Source: Streptomyces virginiae (GTDB lineage: Bacteria; Actinomycetota; Actinomycetes; Streptomycetales; Streptomycetaceae). From it: 64,000 bases of DNA. Shown here in pieces: positions 9,293 to 17,470 of this stretch. Numbering within the stretch: position 1 is the first letter of the stretch; each line of letters starts with the position of its first letter. The notes beneath the pieces were generated by a model. It saw nothing but the letters and a program-made list of their open reading frames with translations, did no database searches and was not told where the DNA came from. The stretch is from positions 62,001-126,000 of the forward strand of contig NZ_JOAK01000007.1 of the NCBI RefSeq assembly GCF_000720455.1, in the 5' to 3' direction. The translations under genes and the position numbers were made by a program.

Positions 9293-9403
9293 GCGCACCA
9301 CTGTTGCGCAAGGGTGTTGCGTGATCACGAACGAACTGTGACCGACTGGTTAAGTGTCCATCTGGCCGATTTCACCCAGTTTTCGGGGTCTTTTGCGGCT
9401 GCC

Positions 9404-10972
9404 CTACTGGCCCACACGCCCGGGCTGGAGGGTCTTGGTGAAGAGTACGCCGCCTCCCTGGCGGCGCAACCGCACGGTGAGGTCGCCGCTGTCGCCGTCG
9501 ATGTCGACCTCCCCGTAGTAGGGAGGGTTCTCGGACGGCGCCATGTTGGCGAAGGGCGCCGACTGGACGAAGGCCGTCTCCGGGCCGAAGGTGGCGTCGA
9601 GCCGTCCGGCCGGGAAGCCGCCGGCTCCGATGGGACCGGAGACGAACTCCCAGAACGGCGCGAAGTCGGTGAAGGCGGCCCGCTCGGGCGCGTAGTGGTT
9701 CGCGGCGGTGTAGTGCACGTCGGCGGTGAGCCAGAGGGTGCCGGTGATGCGCTGGTGCTTGATGTACCGCAGCAGTTCGGCGATCTGCAGCTCCCGGCCC
9801 AGCGGGGCGCCCGGGTCCCCCTGGGCGACGGCCTCGAAGTTCGCGGCTCCGTCGGGGACGACGATGCCCAGCGGCATGTCGGCGGCGATGACCTTCCAGG
9901 CGGCGCGGGAGCGGGAGAGCTCGCGCTTGATCCAGGCGAGCTGCTCGGGGCCGAGGATGCCGACGGGGTCCTCGGTCTGGCCGCCGGGGGAGTTGGCGTT
10001 GCGGTAGGTGCGCATGTCGAGCACGAAGACGTCGAGGAGCGGGCCGTAGCGTGCCACGCGGTACATCCGGCCCTCGGCGCGGCCGCCGCGCAGGTCGGTG
10101 ACCGGGAAGTACTCGCCGAAGGCGCGGCGGGCCCGGGCGGCGAGGGTGTCGGCCTCCTTGACGGTGTAGCGGGGGTCGTCGATCAGCTGGCCCGGGTACC
10201 AGTTGTTGCGCACCTCGTGGTCGTCCCACTGGGCGAGGACGGGGACCTGGGCGTTGAAGCCGAGGAGGTTGCGGTCGAGGAGGTTGTAGCGGAAGTTCCC
10301 GCGGAACTCGTCGAGGGTCTCGGCCACCTTCGACTTCTCCGCGGTGGTGATGTTGCGCCAGACGGTGCCGTCGCGCAGGGGCACGGCGGACTTGATCGGG
10401 CCGTCGGCGTAGATCGTGTCCCCGCTGAAGAGGAAGAAGTCGGGGTCGCGTCGGCGCATCTCGTCGAAGACGCGGTAGCCGCCGACATCGGGGTTGATGC
10501 CCCAGCCCTGGCCCGCCAGGTCGCCCGACCACAGGAAGCGCACGTCCCGGCGGCGGGAGACCGGGGTGGTGCGGAAGGTGCCGTGGACCGGCTCGGCGGT
10601 GCGGCGGGGGTCGTCGGGGTCGGCCAGGACGACCCGGTAGTGGATCTGCTGCCCGGGCGGGAGGTCGCGCAGGACGGTCGTCCCGGTGAAGTCGCTCGAC
10701 GGGCCGAGGAGCGGGCCGCGGTGGCGGCGTACGGCGTAGCGGAATGCCTCGCTCGGAGAGGTCTCGACGTACATGCGCGCGAGGCGGTCGGAGCGGGTCC
10801 ACACGGTCGCCGAGTGCGCGGTGATCTCGCCGGACTGGACGCCCCAGTGCGCGTTCGGCCGGCCGGAGCGGGCGAAGGCGGGAGCGGCGAGCGCCGGTGC
10901 GGCGAGCAACGCGGAGGACAGGGCGAGGGAACCGCCGATGAGGGACCGTCGGGTGTGCGGGGTCGATGCCAT
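9404..10972 (-). CDS. phoD: Tat-exported alkaline phosphatase D family protein
   Basis: A 522-residue PhoD-type phosphatase/phosphodiesterase. It opens with a Tat signal (TPHTRRSLIGGSLALSSALL, then an Ala-rich stretch to AFA). A Fn3-like PhoD N-terminal domain follows, then the metallophosphatase core: SGDLAGQGWG, FFLFSGDTIYAD, AQWDDHEVRNNW and LTADVHYTAANHY provide the Asp, Asn and His metal ligands. Family members use Ca/Fe and release phosphate from mono- and diesters outside the cell, usually under PhoP control. I see no convincing pho box upstream. The start is ATG 10972, with GGAG 8-9 bases upstream; the frame continues upstream but is Arg-rich and unlike the family. Confidence 0.9.
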   Translation of the reverse strand: MASTPHTRRSLIGGSLALSSALLAAPALAAPAFARSGRPNAHWGVQSGEITAHSATVWTRSDRLARMYVETSPSEAFRYAVRRHRGPLLGPSSDFTGTTVLRDLPPGQQIHYRVVLADPDDPRRTAEPVHGTFRTTPVSRRRDVRFLWSGDLAGQGWGINPDVGGYRVFDEMRRRDPDFFLFSGDTIYADGPIKSAVPLRDGTVWRNITTAEKSKVAETLDEFRGNFRYNLLDRNLLGFNAQVPVLAQWDDHEVRNNWYPGQLIDDPRYTVKEADTLAARARRAFGEYFPVTDLRGGRAEGRMYRVARYGPLLDVFVLDMRTYRNANSPGGQTEDPVGILGPEQLAWIKRELSRSRAAWKVIAADMPLGIVVPDGAANFEAVAQGDPGAPLGRELQIAELLRYIKHQRITGTLWLTADVHYTAANHYAPERAAFTDFAPFWEFVSGPIGAGGFPAGRLDATFGPETAFVQSAPFANMAPSENPPYYGEVDIDGDSGDLTVRLRRQGGGVLFTKTLQPGRVGQ

Positions 10973-11119
10973 CGGTGCGTCTCCAGGGGGGCGGCGAGGA
11001 CGGGTCGGACCAGCGTGCCGTCGCGCACCGGCCCGGCCGCGTCGCCCACGCGAACCGCGGATGAACAGCCGCCAGCCGCTCATCCGTTCAGGCGTCCGAC
11101 CCCTTGACTCGAACGGGTC

Positions 11120-11206
11120 CCACTCACTCGCCCACCGACGCCCTCACTGACCGGCGCACCGACTCACTCACCGACTCACTCCCTGGTTCGCTCACTCGTG
11201 CGCGTA
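11120..11206. repeat. Degenerate CACCGACTCACT tandem repeat
   Basis: Two exact adjacent copies of CACCGACTCACT (11157-11168 and 11169-11180) sit in a longer run of variants of the ACTCACTC core. The run extends into the last codons of the minus-strand hydrolase (stop at 11192-11194). It fills most of the gap between that gene and phoD. Confidence 0.7.
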
Positions 11207-12067
11207 CTCGCTCTCGCGCGACCCGGCCGGCTCGGCGCTGCGCGCCGTGTCCAGTACCACCCGGGCGACGAGGGCCGGGTCGTCGCTCATCGGGACGTGG
11301 CCGCAGCCCGGGAGGCGGACCAACCGTGCCCCAGGGAGGGTGTGCTTGGCCCGTACGCCCTGGCGGCGCAGCAGCAGCCGGTCGCGGGTGCCCCACGCGA
11401 TGGTGACCGGCAGCCCCGGCACGTCGTCGGTGAAGCGGACGGAACCACCCGCGGCGAGGGTGTCCTCGAATCCGGTGGCATGGCGCAGGGCGAGGGTCTC
11501 GGCGACCACGGCCTCGGGCGAACGGCGGGCCGGGCGGGCGTAGATGGTGCCGGTGAGCGCGGCCCGGCCGACGGCGGTGCGCGAGAGCCGGTGGACGGCG
11601 GGAAGGGGAAGCGTCCTGGCGCCCGCCCGCATGGCCAGGAGTGCGGCGAAGGCGTAGCGGCGTTCGGCTTCGGTCCAGAACCCGGCGGGGGAGAGGGCCG
11701 TGATCGAGCGGACGAGATTGCTCCGGCCCATTTCGAGGGCGAGCAGGCCGCCGAGGGAATTGCCCGCCACGTGCGGGCGCTCGACGCCGAGGGCCGTGCA
11801 GAGCGCTCCGAGTGCCGGGGCCACGGTGCCCAGGGAGTACGGGACGCCCTTGGGCAGCGGCTCCGAGGCGCCGAAGCCGGGCAGGTCGACGGCGATCACG
11901 TCGTGCTCGGCGGCCAGGATGTCGGTCACCGGGTGCCATGCCTGGAGGTGATGGCCGATGCCGTGCAGCAGGAGGAGCGGTTCGCCCGAGCCCTTGCGCT
12001 CGTAGGCGACGGTGGTGGTCCGGGGGCCGAGCGGCGAATCGATCGTGAAGGAGACCGTGGCGGTCAT
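11192..12067 (-). CDS. Alpha/beta hydrolase
   Basis: A 291-residue alpha/beta-hydrolase fold enzyme. The oxyanion-hole region LLLLHGIGHHLQAW, nucleophile elbow GNSLGG (Ser near residue 104), a late acid in WGTRDRLL and the catalytic His in GCGHVPMSD are all in place. No signal peptide, so it is intracellular. The substrate cannot be read from sequence; the family includes esterases, haloperoxidase-like and C-C hydrolases. Start at ATG 12067 with GAGGAG just upstream; an ATG four codons earlier lacks a site. Its last codons enter a tandem-repeat tract, so the C-terminus (SRESEYAHE) may be evolving quickly. Divergent from the GntR gene. Confidence 0.85.
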   Translation of the reverse strand: MTATVSFTIDSPLGPRTTTVAYERKGSGEPLLLLHGIGHHLQAWHPVTDILAAEHDVIAVDLPGFGASEPLPKGVPYSLGTVAPALGALCTALGVERPHVAGNSLGGLLALEMGRSNLVRSITALSPAGFWTEAERRYAFAALLAMRAGARTLPLPAVHRLSRTAVGRAALTGTIYARPARRSPEAVVAETLALRHATGFEDTLAAGGSVRFTDDVPGLPVTIAWGTRDRLLLRRQGVRAKHTLPGARLVRLPGCGHVPMSDDPALVARVVLDTARSAEPAGSRESEYAHE

Positions 12068-12229
12068 GCTGCTCCTCATCGGTTGGACTGCTGCGAGACA
12101 GGCTGTCAGGAGTGCCCACCGCCATGATTACCGTCGGGTAGCCCTTGACTACAAGCCTTCGGCGCATACGAGAACATCCCGTGAACGGCTTGATACATAT
12201 GCCCGATCTGCCCGGCAAAGGTATGAGCA

Positions 12230-12264
12230 TTGGTCTTGACCAAGGGGGTGCACGGTCCTATCGT
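12230..12264 (+). promoter_or_regulatory. Promoter of the GntR gene overlapped by a DasR/HutC-like operator
   Basis: TTGACC (12236-12241) and TATCGT (12259-12264) are separated by exactly 17 bases, a good vegetative promoter about 90 bases before the GntR start. Overlapping the -35 is a perfect palindrome, TTGGTC-TT-GACCAA (12230-12243). Its core TGGTCTTGACCA differs by one base from the known DasR-responsive element core TGGTCTAGACCA and fits the GT-N-TA-N-AC pattern of HutC-type GntR regulators. A protein bound here would block RNA polymerase. The rest of 12068-12229 shows nothing clear. Confidence 0.6.
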
Positions 12265-12355
12265 CGCAGGGATAGTGCAGGAACCTTTAATAAACAAAGG
12301 CGCGGAACTGCCGCTGGAACACACGGCGAGTGCAGCGATGGCAGGAGGAGTCAGG

Positions 12356-13123
12356 GTGGGGACCACGCAGCTCGAAACGGTGCCGGAGCCGAAGTACTGG
12401 CACCTCAAGACCGTCCTCAGCGAGGCGCTCGACCAGGACTTCGCCGTCGGCGAGGTGCTGCCCAACGAGCGTGAACTCGCAGCCCGCTTCGGAGTCGCCC
12501 GTGCGACCCTTCGTCAGGCGCTGGAGCAGCTGGAGCTCGAAGGCCGGCTGCAGCGCCGCCGCGGCGTCGGCACCACCGTCGCCCCGCCGCGCGTCGGTGT
12601 GGCCGTCGGCAGCACGCAGCACGGCTGGCCAGGAGAGGCCACGGACGGCTGGGAGCCGCAGGACGCCTCGGAGTCCCTGCCGCCGGCCGCAGTGGTGAAG
12701 CTCCTCGCTGCCGGTGGGGCGTTCGCCGCCGACCAGCCGGTGCACACCGTGCGCCGGACCAGGATGACGAACGGTCAGGCCGTCGCCGCCGAGCTGCTGT
12801 ACGTGCCCGTCACCTCGGTGCCCGGACTGCCCGCCATCGAGGCCCCGTCGGGTCCTGCCCGTGCGCGTGCCGTCCTGCGCGAGCTGCAGCGGCTGGTCCT
12901 CGACGGCCAGGACCGGTCGGTGGAGCTGGGCTCCGCCCGAGCCGACGACGCCAAGGAACTGGACCGGCTGCCCGGCGCACCGGTGCTCCTGGTCACCACG
13001 CGCTACTTCACCGCCGCGGGAACGGCCGCGGTCTCGGTGGCCACCTACCGCGCCGACACCTGCCGTCTCACCTTCGGTGACTCCGGCGGCGTCGAGATCA
13101 CGCACGAGCCCGTCGCCTCCTGA
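12356..13123 (+). CDS. GntR/HutC family transcriptional regulator
   Basis: A 255-residue regulator: N-terminal winged HTH (residues 10-80, VLPNERELAARFGVARATLR, then GRLQRRRGVGTTV) and a C-terminal UTRA-type ligand domain, which places it in the HutC/DasR subgroup. Ligands of that group are usually sugar phosphates or amino-acid derivatives; which one here is unknown. The start is GTG 12356, preceded five bases upstream by a perfect AGGAGGAG; the frame is open further upstream without a ribosome site. The palindrome over its own promoter suggests autoregulation. A strong terminator at 13141-13185 separates it from the convergent ROK gene. Confidence 0.9.
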   Translation: MGTTQLETVPEPKYWHLKTVLSEALDQDFAVGEVLPNERELAARFGVARATLRQALEQLELEGRLQRRRGVGTTVAPPRVGVAVGSTQHGWPGEATDGWEPQDASESLPPAAVVKLLAAGGAFAADQPVHTVRRTRMTNGQAVAAELLYVPVTSVPGLPAIEAPSGPARARAVLRELQRLVLDGQDRSVELGSARADDAKELDRLPGAPVLLVTTRYFTAAGTAAVSVATYRADTCRLTFGDSGGVEITHEPVAS

Positions 13124-13140
13124 CCCCCGGCCGAGCCGGT

Positions 13141-13194
13141 ACGGCCGTGGTCCGGCCCCGCGTCTGCGGGCCGGACCACGGCCGTCCGGCTTTT
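13141..13194 (+). terminator. Strong terminator between the GntR and ROK genes
   Basis: Perfect 18-bp inverted repeat (13141-13158 and 13168-13185, outermost bases ACGGCCGTGG), loop 9 bases, followed by CTTTTCC at 13189-13195. It lies 17 bases after the GntR stop and could also stop the convergent ROK transcript. Confidence 0.85.
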
Positions 13195-13329
13195 CCGGGT
13201 GCGGTTATCCGGGGGTGCGGGGGCCGTGGTGCTGCCGGACCGGGCCCTGGGCCCTGGGCCGTGCGGAGGATGCCGGGACCCGGGCCGGGGTCGGGGCGGG
13301 ATGGGCTGCGCGGGGTGTCGGCGGCGGTG

Positions 13330-14487
13330 TCAGCGGCGTCGGGCCGTGACCGTCTTCTCCACCGCGAAGAGCTCTTCCTCGACGTGGTCCAGCGCGAGCC
13401 GGAGGGCCCCGGTCGCCACCGCCGCCTCGCCGAGCAGCGACAGGGCCACCCGCGGCGGGCGCAGGCAGTAGCGCTCCAGCTCCCGGCGCAGGGGTTCCAG
13501 GACCCCGTCCAGGCCGGCCGCCCAGCCGCCGACGACCACCAGCTCCGGATCCATCGCCAGGACCAGCGCCGCCACGTCGTGCACCAGACGCTGCAGGAAC
13601 CGTTCGACGGCGGCGACCGCCCGCTCGTCGCCCCGCTTGGCCTTCGCGAAGACCTCGGCGACGGCCGGCTCGTCCAGCGGGTGCAGGGGCTCGCCCGTGG
13701 TCGACAGCAGTCGCTCGGGCGTCGCCTCGCGGCCCAGCAGGTGCAGGGCGCCGATCTCCCCGGCCGCCCCGCCGAAGCCCCGGTGCAGCCGGCCGCCGAT
13801 GAGGGAGCCCGCGCCGGGACTGAGCCCCGCCATCACGAACACCATGTCGCCGGTGTCCCGCGCGGCCCCCTTCCAGTGCTCGGCGACCGCCGCCGCGTTG
13901 GCGTCGTTCTCCACCTGCACCGGGCAGCGGAACGAGCGCCGAAGCCGGTCCCCGAGCGGCAGCCCGGTCCAGCCGGGCAGGGCGGTGCCGAGGCGTACGG
14001 TGCCGTCCGCCTCCACGATCCCGGGGCTGCCGACCCCGACCGCCCGCAGCGAGTCCCGCGGCACGCCGGCGCGGCGCAGCAGATCGGCCACGGCCGCGCG
14101 CACCCGCTCCAGCCGCTCGTCGGCGGAGGCCGTCTCGGCGACCTCCTTGGTGCCGGCGCCGATGATGCGTCCGTCCAGCCCGGACAGCAGCACCGCGATC
14201 CGGTGCGAGCCGATCTCTATGCCGAGCAGGTGCCCCGCCTCGGCCCGGAACCGGAACCGTCTGGCCGGCCGTCCCTGCCGCCGCGCGCCCTCCTCGGCCT
14301 CGGCCTCGACGACGAGCCCGGTCCCGATCAGTCCCTCCACGACACCTTCGACGGTCGGCCGGGAGAGCCCGGTCAGCCGTGTGAGGTCGGTGAGGGTCGG
14401 CGACCCGGCCGTCCGCAGTGCCCGCAGCACCACCGCGGAATTGATCCGCCGGAGCAGAGAGGGGTCCCCGCCGGTCAGCTGCCCCAA
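13330..14487 (-). CDS. ROK family transcriptional regulator
   Basis: A 385-residue ROK regulator: winged HTH (residues 8-70, LTDLTRLTGLSRPTVEGVVE) followed by a sugar-kinase-like fold with LGIEIGSHRIAVLL (phosphate-binding segment) and VENDANAAAVAEHW (the conserved Asp). Members respond to sugars or glucose catabolite signals. The usual zinc motif CxCGxxGCxE after GEIG is absent: the chain continues GEIGALHLLGREAT with no cysteine. This is therefore a non-kinase, zinc-less ROK repressor-type protein. It is convergent with the GntR gene and is followed upstream by the two-component operon on the same strand, 101 bases away. Confidence 0.87.
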   Translation of the reverse strand: MGQLTGGDPSLLRRINSAVVLRALRTAGSPTLTDLTRLTGLSRPTVEGVVEGLIGTGLVVEAEAEEGARRQGRPARRFRFRAEAGHLLGIEIGSHRIAVLLSGLDGRIIGAGTKEVAETASADERLERVRAAVADLLRRAGVPRDSLRAVGVGSPGIVEADGTVRLGTALPGWTGLPLGDRLRRSFRCPVQVENDANAAAVAEHWKGAARDTGDMVFVMAGLSPGAGSLIGGRLHRGFGGAAGEIGALHLLGREATPERLLSTTGEPLHPLDEPAVAEVFAKAKRGDERAVAAVERFLQRLVHDVAALVLAMDPELVVVGGWAAGLDGVLEPLRRELERYCLRPPRVALSLLGEAAVATGALRLALDHVEEELFAVEKTVTARRR

Positions 14488-14588
14488 CGTGTGTCCTCCC
14501 AGCTAGCGAGCTTGTCAGCCGGATCGTACTGCGCGCCGGGTGCGGCGGCGAGAAGCAGCCCCCCATCGGCCGGAGCAGGCCCCTCCTC

Positions 14589-15239
14589 TCAGGCGGGTGA
14601 GACGAAGCCCGACTCGTACGCCGTGATCACCGCCTGGGTGCGGTCGCGCGCCCCCAGCTTCGCCAGGATCGCACTGACATGGGACTTGACCGTCTCCGCC
14701 CCGATGATCAGCTCGGACGCGATCTCCACATTGGTGAGCCCCCGCGCCATGGCCCGCAGGACCGCCTCCTCCCGCTCGGTCAGGGCGGCCCGCTCCAGCA
14801 CCGCCCGCGCCTGCCGGTTGCCGTACTCCGCGGCCAGGGCCCGTACGGCCGCCGGGAAGAGCAGCGTCTCGCCCTCGGCGACCAGCCGTACCGCGTGCAC
14901 GATCTCGGACGGCCTGGCCCGCTTCAGGAGGAACCCGTCAGCTCCGGCCCGCAGCGCCTGGTAGACGTACTCGTCGTTCTCGAAGGTGGTCACCACGAGG
15001 ATCTTCGGCGGGGAGTCCACCGTCCGCAGCACCGCCCGGGTCGCCTCGATCCCGTCGAGCAGCGGCATCCGCACGTCCATGGCCACCACGTCCGGCCGCA
15101 GCTGCCGTACGAGCGGGATCACGGAGGCGCCGTCGGCCGCCTCGCCCACCACCTCGATGTCGGGCTGGGCGTCCAGGACGGCGCGCAGACCCGCGCGGAC
15201 CAGGGGTTCGTCGTCGACGAGCAGTACGGTGACCGGCAT
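14589..15239 (-). CDS. NarL/LuxR family response regulator
   Basis: A 216-residue response regulator. The receiver domain has the acidic pair in LLVDDEPLVRAG, the phospho-acceptor Asp in VAMDVRMPLLDG and the Thr/Lys switch residues (VTTFEND, FLLKRA). The LuxR-type HTH is at the C-terminus (LTEREEAVLRAMARGLTNVE then IGAETVKSHVSAILAKLG). Start ATG 15239 (MPVTVLLVDDEP) lies 4 bases after the stop of the histidine kinase gene, so the two are one operon and a cognate pair. The likely target is the divergent ABC exporter and its own operon, through the palindrome at 16448-16483. Confidence 0.93.
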   Translation of the reverse strand: MPVTVLLVDDEPLVRAGLRAVLDAQPDIEVVGEAADGASVIPLVRQLRPDVVAMDVRMPLLDGIEATRAVLRTVDSPPKILVVTTFENDEYVYQALRAGADGFLLKRARPSEIVHAVRLVAEGETLLFPAAVRALAAEYGNRQARAVLERAALTEREEAVLRAMARGLTNVEIASELIIGAETVKSHVSAILAKLGARDRTQAVITAYESGFVSPA

Positions 15240-15243
15240 CCCG

Positions 15244-16422
15244 TCAGCGTATTCGCTCCAGCGGCAGCCGTGCGCGCACCCTCCAACCACCCTCGTACAC
15301 CCCGGTGTCGGCCTCCCCGCCGAGCAGCGCGGCCCGTTCGCGTATCCCGCGCAGTCCGCTGCCGCCGCTGAGCGTCACGCCGGGCCGTTCCGGCAGCGCG
15401 TTCGTCACCTCCAGATCCAGCCGGTCCTCGGCCATCTCCACCCGCACCCGGACCGGTACGGGCCCGCAGTGGCGCAGCACGTTGGTGAGCGCCTCCTGCA
15501 GGATGCGGTACCCCTCCCGGGTGACCGGACCCGGCAACTTCTCCAGCGGCCCGGTCAGTTGCGCGTCCACCTCGGAGCCGGAGGCCCGGGCCGACTCCAG
15601 CAGCCGGTCGGCCTCCGCCAGCGTCGGCCGCTGCGACGGCGGCTGCCCCGACTCCCGCAGCACGCCGAGCACCCGCTCCAGGTCCTCCAGCGCGGCTCTG
15701 CCCGTCTCCTCGATGGCGCACAACGCCCGGTCGGTGAAGGCGGCATCGCCCGCGGCGCGCGCCGCCCCCGCCTGCACGACGGCCACGGTCAGCGCGTGCC
15801 CGATCGAATCGTGCAGCTCCCGCGCGATCCGCGTGCGCTCCAGCAGCTGCTCCGTCCGCTCCTCCAGCGCGCTCAGCCGCTCGGCCGCCGAAGGGCTGAG
15901 CAACCGGGTGGCGGCAGCCGTGATCAATTCGCCGAGCAGGACGACGACGACCATGAGGACGACGAGCGGCACGGGCGCCAGCAGCGCCGCGACCCAGCGA
16001 TTCTCCGGTATGAACGGCGCAAGGGGGTCGGGATCCAGGGAGTGCCCGAGCGCCGTCGCGATGAGTTCGACGGTCATCGCCGGCATCCACACGGTGGCTG
16101 CCACCGCTCCGATCGCGATGACCATCCGTGTCTCCAGCCACAGCACCGTCCGCCAGCGGTCGCCCCAATGAGCCGACGGCGCGAGGCTTATGGCGCCCTC
16201 GGCCGCGCCGCGGTCGTACGGGGTGAGCAGGAACTGCGCCTGGAGTCCTTCCGCGAGCCGCACCCAGGGCACCAGCCCGAAGGGGAGGACAAGCAGCATC
16301 GGCCCCCACGGCCACTCGGGAACCACGAACATCCATATGGCCAGCAACAGCAGCGGCACGCAGAGGTGCAACCAGCGCGAATACGTCACTGGTCGGAGCG
16401 GGGCACGCAGCAGTCGGTACAT
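15244..16422 (-). CDS. Sensor histidine kinase (HisKA_3, NarL-type partner)
   Basis: A 392-residue membrane kinase. The N-terminal half has about four or five hydrophobic segments (for example WLHLCVPLLLLAIWMFVV and WVAALLAPVPLVVLMVVVVL) and no obvious extracellular domain, so it probably senses within the membrane or through the exporter. The dimerisation domain has the phospho-His in IARELHDSIGHALTV. The ATPase domain shows the N box ILQEALTNVLRH and G box GGSGLRGIRERAALL. This arrangement next to an ABC exporter resembles antibiotic- or lipid-sensing systems of Gram-positive bacteria. Start ATG 16422 (MYRLLRAPLRPV). Confidence 0.92.
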   Translation of the reverse strand: MYRLLRAPLRPVTYSRWLHLCVPLLLLAIWMFVVPEWPWGPMLLVLPFGLVPWVRLAEGLQAQFLLTPYDRGAAEGAISLAPSAHWGDRWRTVLWLETRMVIAIGAVAATVWMPAMTVELIATALGHSLDPDPLAPFIPENRWVAALLAPVPLVVLMVVVVLLGELITAAATRLLSPSAAERLSALEERTEQLLERTRIARELHDSIGHALTVAVVQAGAARAAGDAAFTDRALCAIEETGRAALEDLERVLGVLRESGQPPSQRPTLAEADRLLESARASGSEVDAQLTGPLEKLPGPVTREGYRILQEALTNVLRHCGPVPVRVRVEMAEDRLDLEVTNALPERPGVTLSGGSGLRGIRERAALLGGEADTGVYEGGWRVRARLPLERIR

Positions 16423-16447
16423 GCCCCCATGGTCGCAGCGGGCCGCC

Positions 16448-16483
16448 GGGTGCCGTCTCCCCCATGTGGGGGAGACGGCACCC
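16448..16483. promoter_or_regulatory. 36-bp perfect palindrome between the kinase and ABC exporter operons
   Basis: Two 16-base arms, GGGTGCCGTCTCCCCC (16448-16463) and its exact complement (16468-16483), flank the four bases ATGT. It sits 26 bases before the kinase ATG and 48 bases before the exporter ATG in a divergent gap, so it is not a terminator at a gene end. It is most likely an operator for the adjacent response regulator, or an RNA hairpin in one leader. Confidence 0.6.
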
Positions 16484-16530
16484 TCGCACGGGGGAGGGAG
16501 GGGGGTGGGGCGGGCGGCGAATCTTGAGCC

Positions 16531-17442
16531 ATGAACAGCATCGAGATCCGAGAACTGACCAAGGCATACGGCTCCCACCGTGCGGTGGACGGCCTCACCT
16601 TCGATGTCCTGCCCGGGCGGGTCACCGGATTCCTGGGCCCCAACGGTGCCGGGAAGTCCACGACCATGCGCCTGCTGCTCGGCCTGGACCGGGCGACCTC
16701 CGGCACGGCCACCATCGGCGGCCGGCGCTACCTCGACCTGCCGGACCCGCTGCACCGGGTCGGCGCCCTCCTGGACGCACAGTCGGCGCACGGCGGGCGC
16801 ACCGCCCGCGACCACCTCCTTTTCCTGGCCGCCGCCGGCCGCATGCCGGTACGCCGGGTGGACGAGGTCCTGGAGCAGACCGGCATAGCCTCCGTGGCCC
16901 GGCGGCGCATCAAGTCCTTCTCACTCGGCATGCGCCAGCGCCTCGGCATAGCCGCCGCGTTGCTGGGCGACCCCGGGGTGCTCCTGCTGGACGAGCCGAC
17001 CAACGGACTCGACCCCGAGGGCATCATCTGGATACGCGAGCTGATGCGCGGGCTCGCCGCCGAAGGGCGCAGCGTGCTGGTCTCCAGCCACCTGATGTCG
17101 GAGACCTCCGCGTTCGCCGACCACCTGGTCGTCCTCGGCAAGGGCAAGCTGCTGGCCGACACGTCGATGGCGGAGTTCATCGACGCCCGCAGCACCCGGC
17201 GGGTGCGCCTGCGCACCTCCGATCCGATCCGGCTGCGGGTCGCTCTGGCCCGGGAGGGTTTCGAGCTGGCCGCCGCCGACGACGGGCGGTGGACCGTCGA
17301 GGGCATACGGGCCGAACAGCTCGGCAACCTGGCAGCCCGTGAGGGCATCCCCGTGCTGGAACTGTCCGACGAGCGCGCCTCACTGGAGCAGGCCTACCTC
17401 GATCTCACCGCCGATCACGCGCAGTTCACCGCAACCCACTGA
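16531..17442 (+). CDS. ABC exporter ATP-binding protein
   Basis: A 303-residue ATPase of the drug/lantibiotic-export type. Walker A is GPNGAGKSTTMRLL, the signature is SFSLGMRQRLGIAAALL, Walker B is VLLLDEPTNGLDPEG, and the H-loop is SSHLMSE. The C-terminal 80 residues form the extra domain common in this subgroup. It energises the permease encoded 28 bases downstream. The gene is divergent from the histidine kinase, separated by the 36-bp palindrome, so it probably forms the regulated output of that two-component system. The transported substrate is unknown. Confidence 0.92.
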   Translation: MNSIEIRELTKAYGSHRAVDGLTFDVLPGRVTGFLGPNGAGKSTTMRLLLGLDRATSGTATIGGRRYLDLPDPLHRVGALLDAQSAHGGRTARDHLLFLAAAGRMPVRRVDEVLEQTGIASVARRRIKSFSLGMRQRLGIAAALLGDPGVLLLDEPTNGLDPEGIIWIRELMRGLAAEGRSVLVSSHLMSETSAFADHLVVLGKGKLLADTSMAEFIDARSTRRVRLRTSDPIRLRVALAREGFELAAADDGRWTVEGIRAEQLGNLAAREGIPVLELSDERASLEQAYLDLTADHAQFTATH

Positions 17443-17470
17443 CTTCCCCGAGCCTTCAGGAGGCACCGCC

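Noticed and set aside
11105..11195. Possible coding of the SESVSES-type repeat in an extended hydrolase-like frame
   Set aside because: The frame that encodes it is not the hydrolase frame, and the catalytic motifs are all in the other frame. It is treated as a DNA repeat.
12106..12465. A minus-strand frame of 119 codons across the GntR leader
   Set aside because: It crosses the promoter, the operator and the N-terminus of the GntR gene and has no ribosome site or family match.
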